This document shows, in pieces, positions 35,275 to 48,192 of a DNA stretch of 64,000 nucleotides. How positions within the stretch are numbered: the first letter of the stretch is position 1; every line of letters starts with the position of its first letter. This DNA comes from Saposhnikovia divaricata (lineage: Eukaryota > Streptophyta > Magnoliopsida > Apiales > Apiaceae): assembly GCA_036435485.1 (NCBI GenBank), contig CM071598.1, positions 196,829,148-196,893,147 on the forward strand. The letters are read 5' to 3'. Position numbers and translations under genes: made by a program. The notes beneath the pieces are model-generated. The model searched no databases. It was not told where the DNA came from and saw only the letters and a program-made list of their open reading frames with translations.

Positions 35275-36081
35275 TTTATGAATATTGAAGAAAACCTCGA
35301 GTAATTCTTAAAAATGACTTTATCGGTAGGATTTTTATATTTTGATTAATACTTATGAATTATTTTTAAATAACATATTGTATTACAAATAATGCTAACA
35401 TATAAAATATTATTATAATTTTAAAGTATACCCAATTATTATTTCAATTATTTTTTGATCGAATTCTTAACTAACTTTATTTTGATTTCCAAATTTTCAA
35501 AACCAAACTTAAAATCCATTTATTATATACACAGTTCAATTCAAGGAACTAAAGTAAAATCTTTTCAAATTGTTTTTTAAAAAAATATGATAACTCATAT
35601 GTTGTAAATTTATCAAATGTTTCATTGTACTTATAAGAAAATTATATGAATTTAAAACTACTTTTAAGTAAAAGTGTTTTTCCGAATAATGCAATTTTTT
35701 TTTCAAAACTATGTTTAATTTTAATTTTTTACAAAAATACAATTTTTAAATTTTTTTACAAAAACATAATTTTGCAACCAAATATAACTGAAGCAATTAA
35801 AATCAAGTTCAAATATAACCAAAACAACTTAAATTATTTTACAAAAAATATATATTGTATTTAGTTATTTTTAGTTATGAACCGTATTTTTACAAATACT
35901 CTAATAACATATTAAAATCGTCAAAAAATTAAGATAATTTTGTATTTTTGTTTATTTCTATAAATTAAAATTCATTTATCACTATATATCGGTTATAAAA
36001 TATAAGCAAAATTAACATATCTACTAACCTAATTATTTAAGTGAAGTAATAATAAAAATTTTATGACTTTAAGCAAAGTAA
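35275..36081. other. AT-rich intergenic DNA
   Basis: Very AT-rich with no gene. Short ORFs on both strands are of biased composition. Confidence 0.45.
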
Positions 36082-36514
36082 GTATTAGAAATTTTGATCG
36101 CTAGGAAACTAAATTTAATATCATGAATACCGTGTTTCATGTGAAGAAGTTGTCCTTCAATTTTTTTTTACAAAATTGCAAAAGTATGACAAGATGATGT
36201 CAAACAACTGATAATGCTTGTGGATCAATCTATTGTAGTACTAGTTTGATTGTAGTCAAACTTTCATTTAATACTTTTTTTTATAGTTAAACACATGCAC
36301 AATCGAATTCTTGACCTCACTTAAAGGGGGGTATTTAATCCGAATTTTGGAGGATTTTTTTGGAATTCTAAAATTCTGAGATATTCAATTTGGATTTTAA
36401 AAAGTTTTTTGAAATTTGGTGGTATTCAATTAGGATTTCAAAAAATCTATTAAAATCTGGATGTATTCGTTTTAGAATTTAAAAAGTCCATTAAAATCTT
36501 GGTGTATTCATTTT

Positions 36515-38412
36515 TGTAATAACCCTAATTTTAGCAAAGCTACAGTGACCCCATGAATAGTAAATTTTGAGGATTTAAAGAAATGGTATGTAAGTACTCA
36601 ATACTTGAAACAGAAAATGAGTAAACAGAAACCATATTAGGGATATACTATAAAAATAAGTGACTCGAAATGACGATAGATTTCAGAAATTCCTGAATAT
36701 GGATTTTTGAGGATTTTGGTTTCGAATGAGTTTCTATTGGATGTCAAGGAGCATGGAGGTATTAACAGAATTATATATTGAGGAGTTAGGGAATTAGTAT
36801 AAATTAAGGGATTATTAAGTTAAGGAAATATCAAAGGAATTTGGATTGTTAAATGATTTCAGAACCACTGAGATAATGAGGTATATTCGAGACGAATCAC
36901 AATTAGACGATTAGGGGAACCAAGCAACCAAGATTAGCAATATAACAAGGATACATACCACATTGTTAATTACCAAAAGTGTTAGTACAATACTTAGGAA
37001 AAACAATAAAAAGAAAATTATGAGATCATGAACGTGACATCACATTCCACTAATACTTTTAAGGGTAAATTAGTACATTAGCATGCCTTTAATCACAAAT
37101 ATCTTCCAAGGCTTCTAAGACAAGCTAGGATTAACAAATATCAACAAGATTAGAGTGAGATAAGATCAAAAATCAAGAGAAAATCTCTCCCCTTCCATTC
37201 TTCAATTCGGCCAAACAATAACAGCTGGCTTAGAACGGCCATAACTTCTTCGTTTCTCAGCCAAATTTTTCGTTCTTTAGCTTTTTAGAAAGCCCATGAG
37301 ATAAGCTACAAGTCGTATTTCACAAGATTTTCTCAGAAAAGCAAGGTAAGGGGGTCGTTTTTCATGTTCTTTCAGCTGCAGTAAAATAGCTCCGAAAATT
37401 CTAAGTATGTTCTTGGTGTTTCTTGTTAGTTTAAGGTGTTATATGGTTGCTTAAGGATATCCCAAGGATTATTAAGTGTTATACAAGCTACAAGGAAGGT
37501 ATATTATTTGATACCCTAACTTGAATTATGAGTTTATGGTTGATTATGCTTAGTTTAGAAGTTAAGTTGTATAAAGCATGAAATCTTGATGATATGGTTG
37601 TTGATATGTGTTTTAAGTTTGATATGGAAATTGTGATGTGAACTTGTAACCATGGTTGGGATGTAGACCACATGGTGTAGGGCTTGGATTGAGTGTGGAA
37701 TGATGGTTTTGGAGCAATTAAAATATGGAAAGTATGAAAGTACAGCAGTTATAATGCCCGATTTTTGTTAGTATAGGAACTGCTCTGTTTTGGACCCCTG
37801 TATCAGTACGGTACCTTACTTTCCAGTGTACCAATGGACCATTAAATGATAGAGCTTAGTTCATAGATCGTTTTGATATAAAGTACGTCAAAATCTGATG
37901 AACGGTTTAGGAGAAAAGTGGATTTTAGTGAAAGTCGTTCGGAAACCGGGAAATTGCAATTGTGCCAACTTTGAGGTTATAATTACCATACTAAGACATT
38001 TTTAGAAATTATGAAATTTTGGGATAGTGTAGTAGGGTGGTCAGAGGACCATTTACAGTTGACCTTGTAGTAAAATTCGAAATCTATATTTTCTGAGAAT
38101 TTTTACAGTCGAGTGTGGTTATTAGGGGAAATTGTGGAATACACTAAAACTTAGATCGAGTTTAAAAAATGGTGAAGTGCATGTAAACTTTTGGTGCATA
38201 AAAACCATGGTAAACGTATAATATGAGTTAAGGGTGTTATGGTGTAGAGATTAAGTGATTAAGTGGGGTATATACTAACGGTGATCCTTTTCGTTCCTAT
38301 AGAAGCGGGAGACGAACTCAGGATTCCACCTACTCGCTTTAGAGATCCAGGAAAGATCTTTTCTATCCCTACTTGGAAAATTATTATTATCTTCAAGAAA
38401 CTTGATTTCATG

Positions 38413-38472
<60 letters not shown>

Positions 38473-40260
38473 CTATTATTATTATATTGTGAAAAATTTG
38501 TCTTCCTTGAGTATTGATATTAAAAAGAAAGGTATACGAAGATGTGTATGAATATGAAGATGGATATGCATATGTATAGAGAAGATTATGCATGGAGTGA
38601 ACATGCCTTATGATAAGAGAATGGTATCAGTTGTTATCTGAAGTAAATAAAAGAATGGTATCAGGTGTTATCTAGGGTTATATGATTTATAATATTTTGC
38701 TAAAGATATTCTTTTTAAATATTGTGATTTAATAAGTATTATTTGATTATTATCTACTATTTTTAAAAGTAGATGGAACAACATATATATATATGTATAT
38801 AAGAGAGCAAGATTTCTTCTACTCTTACTTTGGAAAACTATTTTATCTTTTTTTTAAAGTAAAATGATTTCATGGAATATATATGTTTTTCTACGTTGCT
38901 ATATTGCTAAGTATTTATTTCCTGATTTTGAGAATTAAAGAAAGATAGATAAGAATATGGATAGAGCGAATATACTTTATGTTCTAAAGGCATATTTGAC
39001 TTTAATAATTATAGAAAAGATGTATGAGTCATAATTAAAGTATTATGACATATGATTTAAAGGTGATGAATAAATGTGAATGGAAATGTGAATGAAAATG
39101 GAAATGGAAATGATAAATGTAAATGGAAAAATGATTTGACAAAAAGGGGGATTGCAACAGACTTGCGTAAGTGGCTGTGTCAGGGCTGTGTGCGACACAG
39201 TCCAGCATTTATTATTTTTATTACGGCACGAAGATGCCAAGGGAAGATGTTAGCAGGTGGCCTTCCTCCAGGGATGATCTTCATTCCTTCTACCGGTAGT
39301 AAAAAGAGAGCAGGTACGATTAGGCGACTGATCATCGTCCTAATGTATCAGGCGATGATCAGGCGACAGCAGATATCCCCAATGTTTTTGAAAAGAAAAT
39401 GTTGACAATGGTTTTCAGAGTTATATGCTGAAACCAAGAAAATGAGATAAGGTGATGGAATTATTTATATGGAATGAAGAGAAACTGATTTTATATTATT
39501 TGTATATGGTTGTCGTATACAAGAAACAGAAGGATATTATTGCGAGATCTTATTCAAATAGAATATTATTTTTGGAAAATTATACGGAAACGAAGTATGG
39601 ATTATTATATTATTTAAGAAGAGAAACTGATATTATAATATTACATATTACTTTTCGTACAAAGAGGAATAGATGGTGCATTTGATAGATAAGAATTATT
39701 TCTTTTCTTAATGACTATGATGAATTTTCCCATTTTTATATATATTTGTAAAGGTTTATTTTCCCTTTTATGGTAGTAGATAGAAGTTATCTTGTTGAGC
39801 TATTTTAGCTCATTCTTGCTATTTATTTATACTACAGCTTGGTCCCATGCCAATACTCCGCACTACACCGTGCAAGAGGGTAAGGGAAAGGCGACCTTTT
39901 GAGCGAGTGCTGGCGACCATCCCCGAGGTAGTGACAAGCGAAAGGGGCTTAGTAGACTTATGTAAATTAAGTGTGTAAGTTTGTAATAAACTTTTGGTTG
40001 TTGAAATGCTTCCCGTAGAAGTATTATTCAACAATGTACTTAGTAGAATTCAGGGTTGTAATAATTGTTAACTTTAAACTTTTAATATTATGGATGTTGT
40101 TCTATGAGCATATGACTGGTGTGTGTGTATTAGTGTGGGGTCAATTGCATAAGTATTAATTTTTTTAAAAAAAAAAAAAGTGACTCAAGAGATATGGATA
40201 TTGATCAGAAATTGGACCGTGATGACCTGGATCCTTGACCCCGGATCTAGGGGTGTCACA
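36515..40260 (+). mobile_element. Solo LTR of a Ty3/gypsy-like element, 3746 bp
   Basis: It starts TGTAATAACCC and ends GGGGTGTCACA, and is flanked by ATTTT target duplications (36510-36514 and 40261-40265). It has no PBS, no gag-pol and no second LTR. The very long LTR with TGTAA.AACCC and GTGTCACA ends recalls Tekay/Del chromoviruses, from memory. Internal partial duplication: TGATTTCATGGAATATATAT at 38403 and again at 38867. The short ORFs inside, such as 39076-39405, are not credible genes. Confidence 0.85.
38415..38468. repeat. (TA)n microsatellite in the solo LTR
   Basis: About 54 bases of pure TA repeat. Confidence 0.95.
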
Positions 40261-41184
40261 ATTTTAGATTTTAAAAAGTCCTTTAAAATTTGATGGTATT
40301 CAAAATTCCATAAATTTTTTTGTATTTGATAAAATGATGGATTTTGAAGGATTTGGTAGTATATTTTATATCATTTGAAATCTGACCAAAATCAATGAGA
40401 TTTTGAAGAATTTGTTGAGAACTCTAATTAAATCAGCAAGATTTTACGAGATTTTTCATCAACTCTACCAAAATCAACTTAGAATTGAAATTAACAAAAA
40501 TATTCTAAAATTCATGGACTATTATCAATCCATTTTTAAGATAGAAACTCAAACATTTTTTAGAGTGTTACTAAATGCAGGTCAATTTTACCAAATACAG
40601 GTAATTGATATTACATTTAAACCCCTAAATATGTATTAAATGAGTGAGATGTCAATTAAAGTTACTGAATATCATGTACATTGATTACGGTGCACATTGA
40701 ATATTTAAAATGTATCCATCAGATTTCAATGTTAAAATTTGATAGTCTAATTATTTGTATTAAATTTTTTTAAATAACCAATCTTAAAAAAACTTCTAAA
40801 ATTTTAATTTTAAAATATGTGTACCACGTCCTTAACTTTATAGGATTGAATATCAAATATCACAAAATACTATAATTTTTATTTATTTAAAAATTTAATT
40901 ATTCTATAACTCATATTCTTATATTGTTAAATGATTAACTATATTCAAATTTTGATACAAATTATTACAATTTTTCATAATCTATTGGGTTATTATGTGA
41001 AAATTATATTTCTGGGTCACATTGATAAAAAATTATTAAATTAAAATTAAAATAAATAATTTTATGTATTAAATAAAAAATTTATTTTAAAATAAAATTT
41101 GAAGGACAACTTCTTCACGTGTGTAAAATAATATCACTACTAGATTTATTAATTTTTTTTTCTATTAATCAAAATTTCTAATAC

Positions 41185-41754
41185 ATATCTAGTTTAAAAT
41201 TACAAATTTTTTGTTTTCGCAACATCTCAATTATTAAGTTAATACAAAAAACAAAAGATCATATGTTAAAATAAATAATTATACTTATATTTATAAGTGA
41301 TATATCAATGATAATAAAGTTTTTATTTATAAATAATTGTTTGTTTATATAATTTTACTTATAAGTTTGGTGAAATATTTGTTAAAATTAATAACTATTT
41401 AAGTTATAAATATCAAATAAAAAATCATAATATGTTATGAGAAAATAGTCTTAAAATAGATATTTATAAAAAAATAATATAATGTAAATTCATGGCAATA
41501 TTAATCATAAAAGTAAAGATGGAGCTTAAATATAATACACAAACAAAGAACCAAAAAACTTTTAGAAGGAAAAATTACCATACATAATTAGAAGATTACA
41601 GTAGTTCTCCGGAATACGGGAAATTCAATACAGTGCATCTTGGAAAATGGAAAAAGCATTAAATACAGTGATTTGCACATAAAATAAATTAAGGTTATTA
41701 TTGTAATTGCCCTAACCTGTATTTAAGAATTTTAAACTGCATTCAGAAATTATG
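41185..41754. other. AT-rich spacer before F-box C
   Basis: No gene is seen. It is followed by the conserved type A block of F-box C. Confidence 0.4.
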
Positions 41755-41812
41755 ATTTTTTAAGATAGAAACTCGAACGACAAATGTTTCTAGAACTGTC
41801 ACTGAAAAAGCC
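41755..41812 (+). promoter_or_regulatory. Conserved upstream block, type A, of F-box C
   Basis: AAGATAGAAACTCGAACGAC, then AAATGTTTCTAGAA and GTCACTGAAAAAGCC, as before genes A and E. Confidence 0.5.
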
Positions 41813-41844
41813 ACAAAAAAAAAACCCTGAAGCTCAACTGAGCC

Positions 41845-43182
41845 AAAAATGGCAAAACAAAGAAGAAATATCACAAACCCACTAAGCCCCATCATCACTC
41901 AAGCCCACCAGCAGCTCAAGAAAGCAAACCCATCACTGTGAAGTCTCTTCCAGCTCATGTCATTCTTGAAATTCTCTACAGGACCCCTGTTAAGTCCCTG
42001 GTAAGATTCAACTGTGTTTCTAAATCGTGGTTTGCTCTTATACATAACCCTACTTTTATAAAAATGCACCTTGATTTTAACACTTCAAGAAATGATAAAG
42101 AAAAACAACTTATATGTAGTTGTGGTAATAGTCTTACTCAAAGTCGCAGAAAAATTGCTTTGTTAAGCTTCAGTCAGGACCCTATACTTGTCCATGACAT
42201 TGATAAACATCATACCGAAAGGTCTAATTATCCTAGGAAGATTAATTTCCGTGATTTCTCCAAGAAAATGGTTGTTGCTGGTTCGATTAATGGCATTGTT
42301 TGCCTTTCCCATTCTGACGAAATGTCGGGGCGTTTTGTTGCCTTATGGAACCCGGGTATTAATTACTGGAATCCAATTGCTCTTGTAGAAACTAAGTCTT
42401 GGGACTATATGTCGGTTGGCTTGGGTTTTGATGCTGTGACAAGTGATTACAAAGTTATATGCATTATTCCTGAAAATCTTCATAAATATGGATGGTCTCG
42501 AGTTGAGATTTACTCCACAAACCAGGGTTCTTGGGAAAATGTTGACGGGAAAGGCATTTTTCCCTTCTGGGTCGATGCAAATTTAGAACATTGTAATTTT
42601 ATCGTCAAAGGTGTTACTTACTGGATAGGGCTTAATGTGGAGTTAAAAAATGAGGATTCATGTGTTTTGGGGGGAATTGATCCTTCAACGGCGTTTTATA
42701 AGGAGGTAAAGTTTCCGCCGCATGTCTTGAAAAAGAGTTCTGTGGTGAATCCTGTGAAATGGAGAGATTCAGTTGCTGCTCTAATTCAATCCCCTGGAGA
42801 GAATCCGAACCAAATGGTTAATCTTTATGTGCTGGATGAGAACACTACTAAATGGTCAAAGATGTATAGTATCGGGCCATTCATTTTTGAACGTGAACAT
42901 TTACGTACTCCTCAGTGCTTTACCACGGGTGAGATATTGATTGAGGCGTGGACAGGGAATTTACGTGCTGTTAGACTTAGAGATATAGTTCGTTATATCT
43001 GTGACCCTAGAACTAATCTTGTGCATTGTAACAATGAACATGATAAATTATATCCACATTGGTATGAGTCATACAGCCATGTAGAGAGCCTAGTATGTCT
43101 TAGGGGAATGGTACAGATTGGGAAGGAACACAAAGGCAAGAAGACTAATCCAAAGATGAAGAACTGGTATTTGCAATTATGA
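41845..43182 (+). pseudogene. F-box protein with FBA domain, gene C, main exon, start codon lost
   Basis: The frame encodes the same leader (NGKTKKKYHKPTKPHHH), F-box (LPAHVILEILYRTPVKSLVR) and FBA motifs (GSINGIVCLSH, LWNPGINYW, GLGFDAVTSDYKVICI, HCNFIVKGVTYW) as its paralogues. However, the sequence before it reads CCAAAAATGGCAAAAC where others have CCAAAAATGGTGAAAAATGGC. The short deletion between two AAAAATGG copies removes the ATG. The remaining ATG (41849) is out of frame and meets a stop in the leader. An in-frame TGA lies just upstream. The next in-frame ATG (about 42064) is after the F-box. All else looks intact, with stop at 43180-43182 or splicing at 43167. It may be a very young pseudogene, or use a non-AUG start. 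Confidence 0.8.
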
Positions 43183-44405
43183 GCTTCAATTTTGTTATAC
43201 ACTAATACTGTGGTTTTTGATTGTTAGAAATTAGAATGTGTTCTGCATAATGAATGGTTTTAGATGTAGATCACAATAAGCTCAGTAACTTGACCAGAAT
43301 ATGACATCAAAAGTTGTAGTACTCAACAAGTTGATTTTAGATTGTTGTATTGTTGGCATGACTAAGCTAGTTTATTTTATTAGGCACATATTAGAACCTT
43401 CCATGCTTATCAGTGCCTGGGGAGAAATAATGAGGTCACTTTTTTCAACTTGGTATCATAATCAGGAAACTGCAAAAGATATCTACAAGGCATGCTATGT
43501 TTGTAAATGCTAAATTGTATATAGTTACTAGTAGAGAAGTTGTTAACTTAACTATAGTATTGCTCTGCTCTAGTTTGCTTAAATCATTTTTCTGGAAATA
43601 ACAAACTTGACTCCCTGTCTCCCGTAAAGCAGTGATCAAGAAAAGATCAATTGAAAATCACAACATTTTGGAGCATACATGTGGTACGAATCGTGTTCAG
43701 TCCAGTCCTGTCTGCATTCATACTCTGTATATATCTAGGCTCTAATATATTATTTTATTTTATTTGCTAAGTAGGCTCTAATATGGTTAAACATGTAACA
43801 ATGCCTTTTTTTTCTAGCTTTGACTATCCTTTTCATGCTGATGTAATGTGTTTCTTTGCTTCGTTTGTTAATGAAAGCCTAACTGAGAGCTTTTTCGCTT
43901 GACTGAGGTGATCCTGCTTTCCAGAACAAGATTCTTACTTTCAGTGATTAAAGACTAATATGACTATACAAGTACCTTATCATTTTGTTTCATTAAATGC
44001 TTTTAGGCAGTCCCTGGCTGTGTTTGGGGCGCCAAGGGCACCTTGGCGTGCGTTGGCTGTTACACAGCCCGTAAAAAAATCATTTTAGTACAGTTGTTAC
44101 CTTAGAATGAATGAATTAGTTAGTTGGGGAAAATTAGGGGTGTACTTTATAGAACATCTTTCTGGTATCGTTGTAAAACTTTTTTTTGTTTTATTGCTAG
44201 TTTGCTACCTTGCCATCACAAGTAATTATACAGTTCTTTTTTGCTGCCGGTCTTCAGATCCTGTGCTATGGTTCATAGTTACATATATTGTTAGTAACAT
44301 TGATCTTATTAACTTTTTTTTTGACGACTTTCCATTATACTGTTTATAGAATAATAGAACTGCTGTCAGTCTTCCCTGTATAACTAGTTTGATTTTATCT
44401 TGCAG
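43183..44405 (+). other. Intron of F-box gene C
   Basis: No gene is seen. It shares stretches with the gene D intron, for example AAGGGC.CCTTGGC and CCCGTAAAAAAA near 44035 and 47835. This supports a recent common origin of C and D downstream of the donor. Confidence 0.55.
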
Positions 44406-44454
44406 GACTGAATTCTTGTGCGAAGATTTTGAAATGGTGTTGCATCTTCGTTAA
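44406..44454 (+). CDS. Terminal coding exon of F-box gene C
   Basis: CTTGCAG acceptor ending at 44405. Paired with the GTATTT donor at 43167 it defines a 1239-bp intron and restores a TGG codon. The tail TEFLCEDFEMVLHLR ends at TAA 44452-44454. It matches gene D almost exactly and genes A and E in pattern. Confidence 0.7.
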
Positions 44455-45494
44455 GTCTACTGCTTGGTGGGTGAAGCTGCTTATGAAAGTACTAGGACAT
44501 TTGGAATGCTTCTTTCTAATATTTCTGTATTAAGGTAGAAGGTATTGTTATAATTTTTTTGTTCGGAGACCTGGTGTAGGAAGAAACTTTAAACTCCAAT
44601 TGTAGCTTCTGTTGGGAATGTGCAATCATCTTTATTGCCGAATTTTGATGAAGGTGGTGTTTATTGCCGAATTTTGATGAAGGTGGTGTTGAATTTATGC
44701 TAAATTTATTGTGAGTTTCAACTATATATTTTTTCTCATGTGTTAATCCCAGTCTCCTTAGTTTGTGTCCTGGTTCCATTTCCAAAGTACAAGGAGGTCA
44801 AATTGTATGCGTACCAATGCCATTGTCCATTCATAAACGTGTATCCAGAAAAATCGATATTTTTATCTCATAAGAATACCATAGGTGTGTATTTAACATA
44901 AAAAATAAAGGAAATAGAGATATTTATTTGCAAAATGTATATCCCAAAATTTATGAAACTCATTGGGCCATTAGTTAAAATTGGTAAAAAAATGTTAAAA
45001 GTACTTTTTTAATCAGTTTTATTGAAAAAGATGATAATACATTAGGCCTATTTTTTTCTTTTTTTCCCAGTATAGAAGTAGTAATTTTGAAATTAGAAAA
45101 CTGGGCCTGAGGTTGTACTCGTAGAAGAACCATAAGATTAAAAGATTTTGTTTCTATAAAACAATTGGTCCTGCAGAGGCAATTTTGTAAATATATTTTT
45201 TTTTACAATAATTTACATATATATCCTTAAATTTATACTGAAAATCTTTTAACAGCATCAAGCCCTTTTAAAGTCATTTTCGTGCTGTCAATTTTTGATC
45301 GAATTAAAACAACTTAAAATATAAAAAAATTGAAGATATTAGATATACATGTGAAGAAATCCTGAAAAAAAAAATGTTAAACTATACTACAGTATAACAT
45401 AAACTCTGACTTCTGAACAAGAACTCCCATTTCTTAAAAAGATAGCTGTCTGAAATTAAACCCCCTTCAACCCTAGAGCTCCACTGAACTGAAA
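44455..45494. other. Spacer between F-box C and D
   Basis: It holds the 3' flank of C with a local tandem duplication (TTTATTGCCGAATTTTGATG, 44630 and 44659), then AT-rich DNA. The 45440-45494 leader of D (CCCCCTTCAACCCTAGAGCT) is a different type from the A, C and E leader. Confidence 0.45.
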
Positions 45495-46826
45495 ATGGTG
45501 AAAAATGGAAAAACAAAGAGAAAATATCACAAACCCACTAAACCCCATCATCACACAAGCCCACCAGCAGCTCAAGAGAACAAACCCATCACTGTAAAGA
45601 CTCTTCCAGCAGATCTTTTACTTGAAATACTCTACAGGACCCCTGTTAAGTCCCTGATAAGATTCAACTGTGTTTCTAAATCTTGGTTTGCTCTTATTAA
45701 TCACCCTACTTTCATAAAAATTCACCTTGATTTTAACACTTCAAGAAATGATAAAGAAAAACAGCTTATATGTAGGAGTCCTAAGCAGACACTTATTTCT
45801 TTGATATGCCTGGCTGAACCCCCCATACCTGTACTCCACATTCGTAAGGATTGCACTGATAGGCCTAATTACCCAAGAAAAATTAACTTTACTGATTTCT
45901 CGAAGAATATGGTTCTTGCTGGTTCGGTTAATGGCATTGTGTGTTTGTCTCATTACAAAGAGATGTCGGAGCGTTTTGTTGCTTTATGGAACCCGAGTAT
46001 TCATTGTTGGAATCCGGTTGGTCTTGTAGGATCTAAGTCTTGGTACAATATGTCGGTGGGCTTGGGTTTTGATGCTGTGAGAAATGATTACAAAATTATA
46101 TGCATTGTTCCTGAAACTCGACGTGAGAATGTTGGATGGTCTAGGATTGAGATTTACTCTGCAAACCAAGGTTCTTGGGAAGATGCTGATGATAAGGGCA
46201 TTATTCCCTTTTGGCCCCGTAATGATTTACGACATTGTAATTTTATCGTCAAAGGTGTTCCGTATTGGGTAGGGATTGATGTCCGGCCAGGAAATGGGTG
46301 GTCGTCTGTTTTGGGGAAAATTGATCCTTGTACTGGGTTGTATAAGAAGGTAATGTATCCACATCATGTCAAGAATGAGAGTACTCGGGTGAATCCTGTG
46401 AACATGAGAGATTCAGTTGCTGCTGTAATTCAATTTCCTGGAGAGTATCCAACCCAGGTAATTGATTTGTATGTGCTAGATGAGAACAATGATAAATGGA
46501 CAAAGATGTATAGTATTTGGCCACTCAGTCCTGGACATGTTTTTGAAAGACTGCGGATTCCTCAGTGCTTTAGCACAGGGGAAATAGTAATTGAGACGTG
46601 GACAGGAAATGAAAATAATGTTTCAGACCTGTTTCGTTGTATCTGTGACCCTAGAACTAATCGTGTGCATCGTAACAATGAAATTGAGGAGTTAAATCCA
46701 TATTGGTATGAGTCATATAGTCACGTCGAGAGCCTAGTATGTGTCAAGGGAATGGTACAAATTGGGAAGGAACACAAAGACAAGAAGGCTAACCCTAAGA
46801 CGAAGAACTGGTATTGGCATTCTTGA
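45495..46826 (+). CDS. F-box protein with FBA domain, gene D, main exon
   Basis: Predicted SCF substrate receptor. Read through it is 443 residues. The start shares ATGGTGAAAAATGG with A, E and F. Basic leader, F-box at about 37-76 (LPADLLLEILYRTPVKSLIR, then CVSKSWFALI), and FBA motifs GSVNGIVCLSH, LWNPSIHCW, GLGFDAVRNDYKIICI, HCNFIVKGVPYWVG and WYESYSHVESL. A GTATTG donor at 46811 is followed by the terminal exon at 48193-48241. The spliced protein ends TEFLCEDFEMVLHLS (454 residues). It lies in tandem with C and E on the same strand, with about 43% or more of the residues shared by eye. No defect seen. Confidence 0.9.
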   Translation: MVKNGKTKRKYHKPTKPHHHTSPPAAQENKPITVKTLPADLLLEILYRTPVKSLIRFNCVSKSWFALINHPTFIKIHLDFNTSRNDKEKQLICRSPKQTLISLICLAEPPIPVLHIRKDCTDRPNYPRKINFTDFSKNMVLAGSVNGIVCLSHYKEMSERFVALWNPSIHCWNPVGLVGSKSWYNMSVGLGFDAVRNDYKIICIVPETRRENVGWSRIEIYSANQGSWEDADDKGIIPFWPRNDLRHCNFIVKGVPYWVGIDVRPGNGWSSVLGKIDPCTGLYKKVMYPHHVKNESTRVNPVNMRDSVAAVIQFPGEYPTQVIDLYVLDENNDKWTKMYSIWPLSPGHVFERLRIPQCFSTGEIVIETWTGNENNVSDLFRCICDPRTNRVHRNNEIEELNPYWYESYSHVESLVCVKGMVQIGKEHKDKKANPKTKNWYWHS

Positions 46827-48192
46827 GCTTTACTTTTGCTATGCGCTCAAACTGTGGTTTATGATTGTCAGAAATTTGAATGTGCTATGTGCTCATCATG
46901 CTGAATGGTTTTGAATGTTGGGCATAATAAGCTCAGTAACTGAACTAGAATATGACAAGTTGGTTTAAGTTGTGTATAGGTTATAAAGAATATAATTTTA
47001 GATTGTTGTTGCAGTAGGCATGACTTTCCCAGTTCACCGATCCAACCTTGGAAGGCAATGACGTTAATGCTCCACCAGTGAAGCTATAATTTTGTACTTA
47101 CTTTATAAGTGGTAAATTAAAGTAAGCACGATATGGCTAAGGAATCTGACATTATTTATGTGGAATAGGATTATATTAAATTAACATTCTGACGGATACA
47201 AAACCCCCCATTGTATTGCTCTGTGCAGCACTAGTGCACTAAATTGTTTCAAAAGCTAGTTTATGTTATTAGGCACGTATTACCTTCCATGCTGTATCAG
47301 TGCCGGGTGGAAAAATAATGTGGTTACTTTGCCAATTTGATGTTATAATCAGGAAAATGGAATAGATATCTACAAGACATGCTATGTTTGTAAAAATCTA
47401 AATGTTAGGTTGTGAAATTGATACAGTTACTAGTAAAGGAGTTGTATTTATAGTATTGCTCTGCTCTAGTTTGCTTAAAACTTTAATCGGGCAGTAACAA
47501 ACTTGACTCCCAGTCTCCCTTAAAGCAATAATCAAGAATAAATCGATTGAAAGCTAAAGGGCACGACATAGCATACTTGTTCAGTCTGGTCCTGTCTGCA
47601 TACGTTATCAGTCTGTCGATCCTTTTCATACTGATGTAATGTATTTCGTTGCATCTTTTGTTAATGATAGCCTAACTAAGAGCCCTTTTACTTGACTAAG
47701 ATGATACTATCCAGAAAAAGAGTCTTGCTTTCAGCAATTGAATACTCATTTTACTATATAAGTACTGTATAATTTTGTTTCATAAATTGCTTATGTTTGG
47801 CTGCTAGGCAGCCCTTGGCTGTGCTTAGGGGGGACAAGGGCGCCTTGGCTGCTAGTAACCCCGTAAAAAAAATTTTGTGTACAGTTGTTACACCAGAAAG
47901 TATGAAATTAGTTAATTAGGCAAATTTGGTGTGTACTTTATAGAACATCTTCTTAGTATCATTATAAAACTTTTTCTTGTTTTATTGCTCCCTAGCAACA
48001 TTTGCCATCACAAGTAATCATATGACAGTTTTCTTCTTGCTGCTAGTCTTCAGCTTCTGTGACATGGTTCATAGGTACAGAGATTGTTAGTACCAATAAT
48101 CTTATCAAATTTTCCTTAACGACTATCCATTATACTGTGCATACAACTGCTGTCAGTCCTTCTGGTGTAACTAGTTTGATTTTAATTTGCAG
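46827..48192 (+). other. Intron of F-box gene D
   Basis: No ORF of interest. It aligns in patches with the intron of C and the start of that of F (AATAAGCTCAGTAACTGAACT near 46926). Confidence 0.5.

Larger units (their letters stand above)
36326..40540. mobile_element. TIR element with subterminal repeats, copy 2, split by a solo LTR
   Basis: The left part (36326-36514) has GGTATTCAATT.GGATTT-type repeats. The right part (40266-40540) ends AAAATTCATGGACTATTATC, like the right end of copy 1 (AAAATTCATGGATTATTAGC). The two parts are separated by the LTR at 36515-40260. Confidence 0.65.
36082..41184. mobile_element. Inverted-repeat-bounded composite region
   Basis: GTATTAGAAATTTTGAT (36082) and GTGAAGAAGTTGTCCTTCAA (about 36139) recur inverted at about 41168-41184 and 41097-41117. 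The arms are about 90 bp with gaps. Between them lie a second subterminal-repeat element and a solo LTR. Without the LTR the interior is about 1.35 kb. No ORF of a transposase. Confidence 0.6.

Noticed and set aside
39076..39405. 109-codon ORF
   Set aside because: It is inside the 3.7-kb solo LTR, starts with low-complexity MNGNVNENGNGN and has no family.
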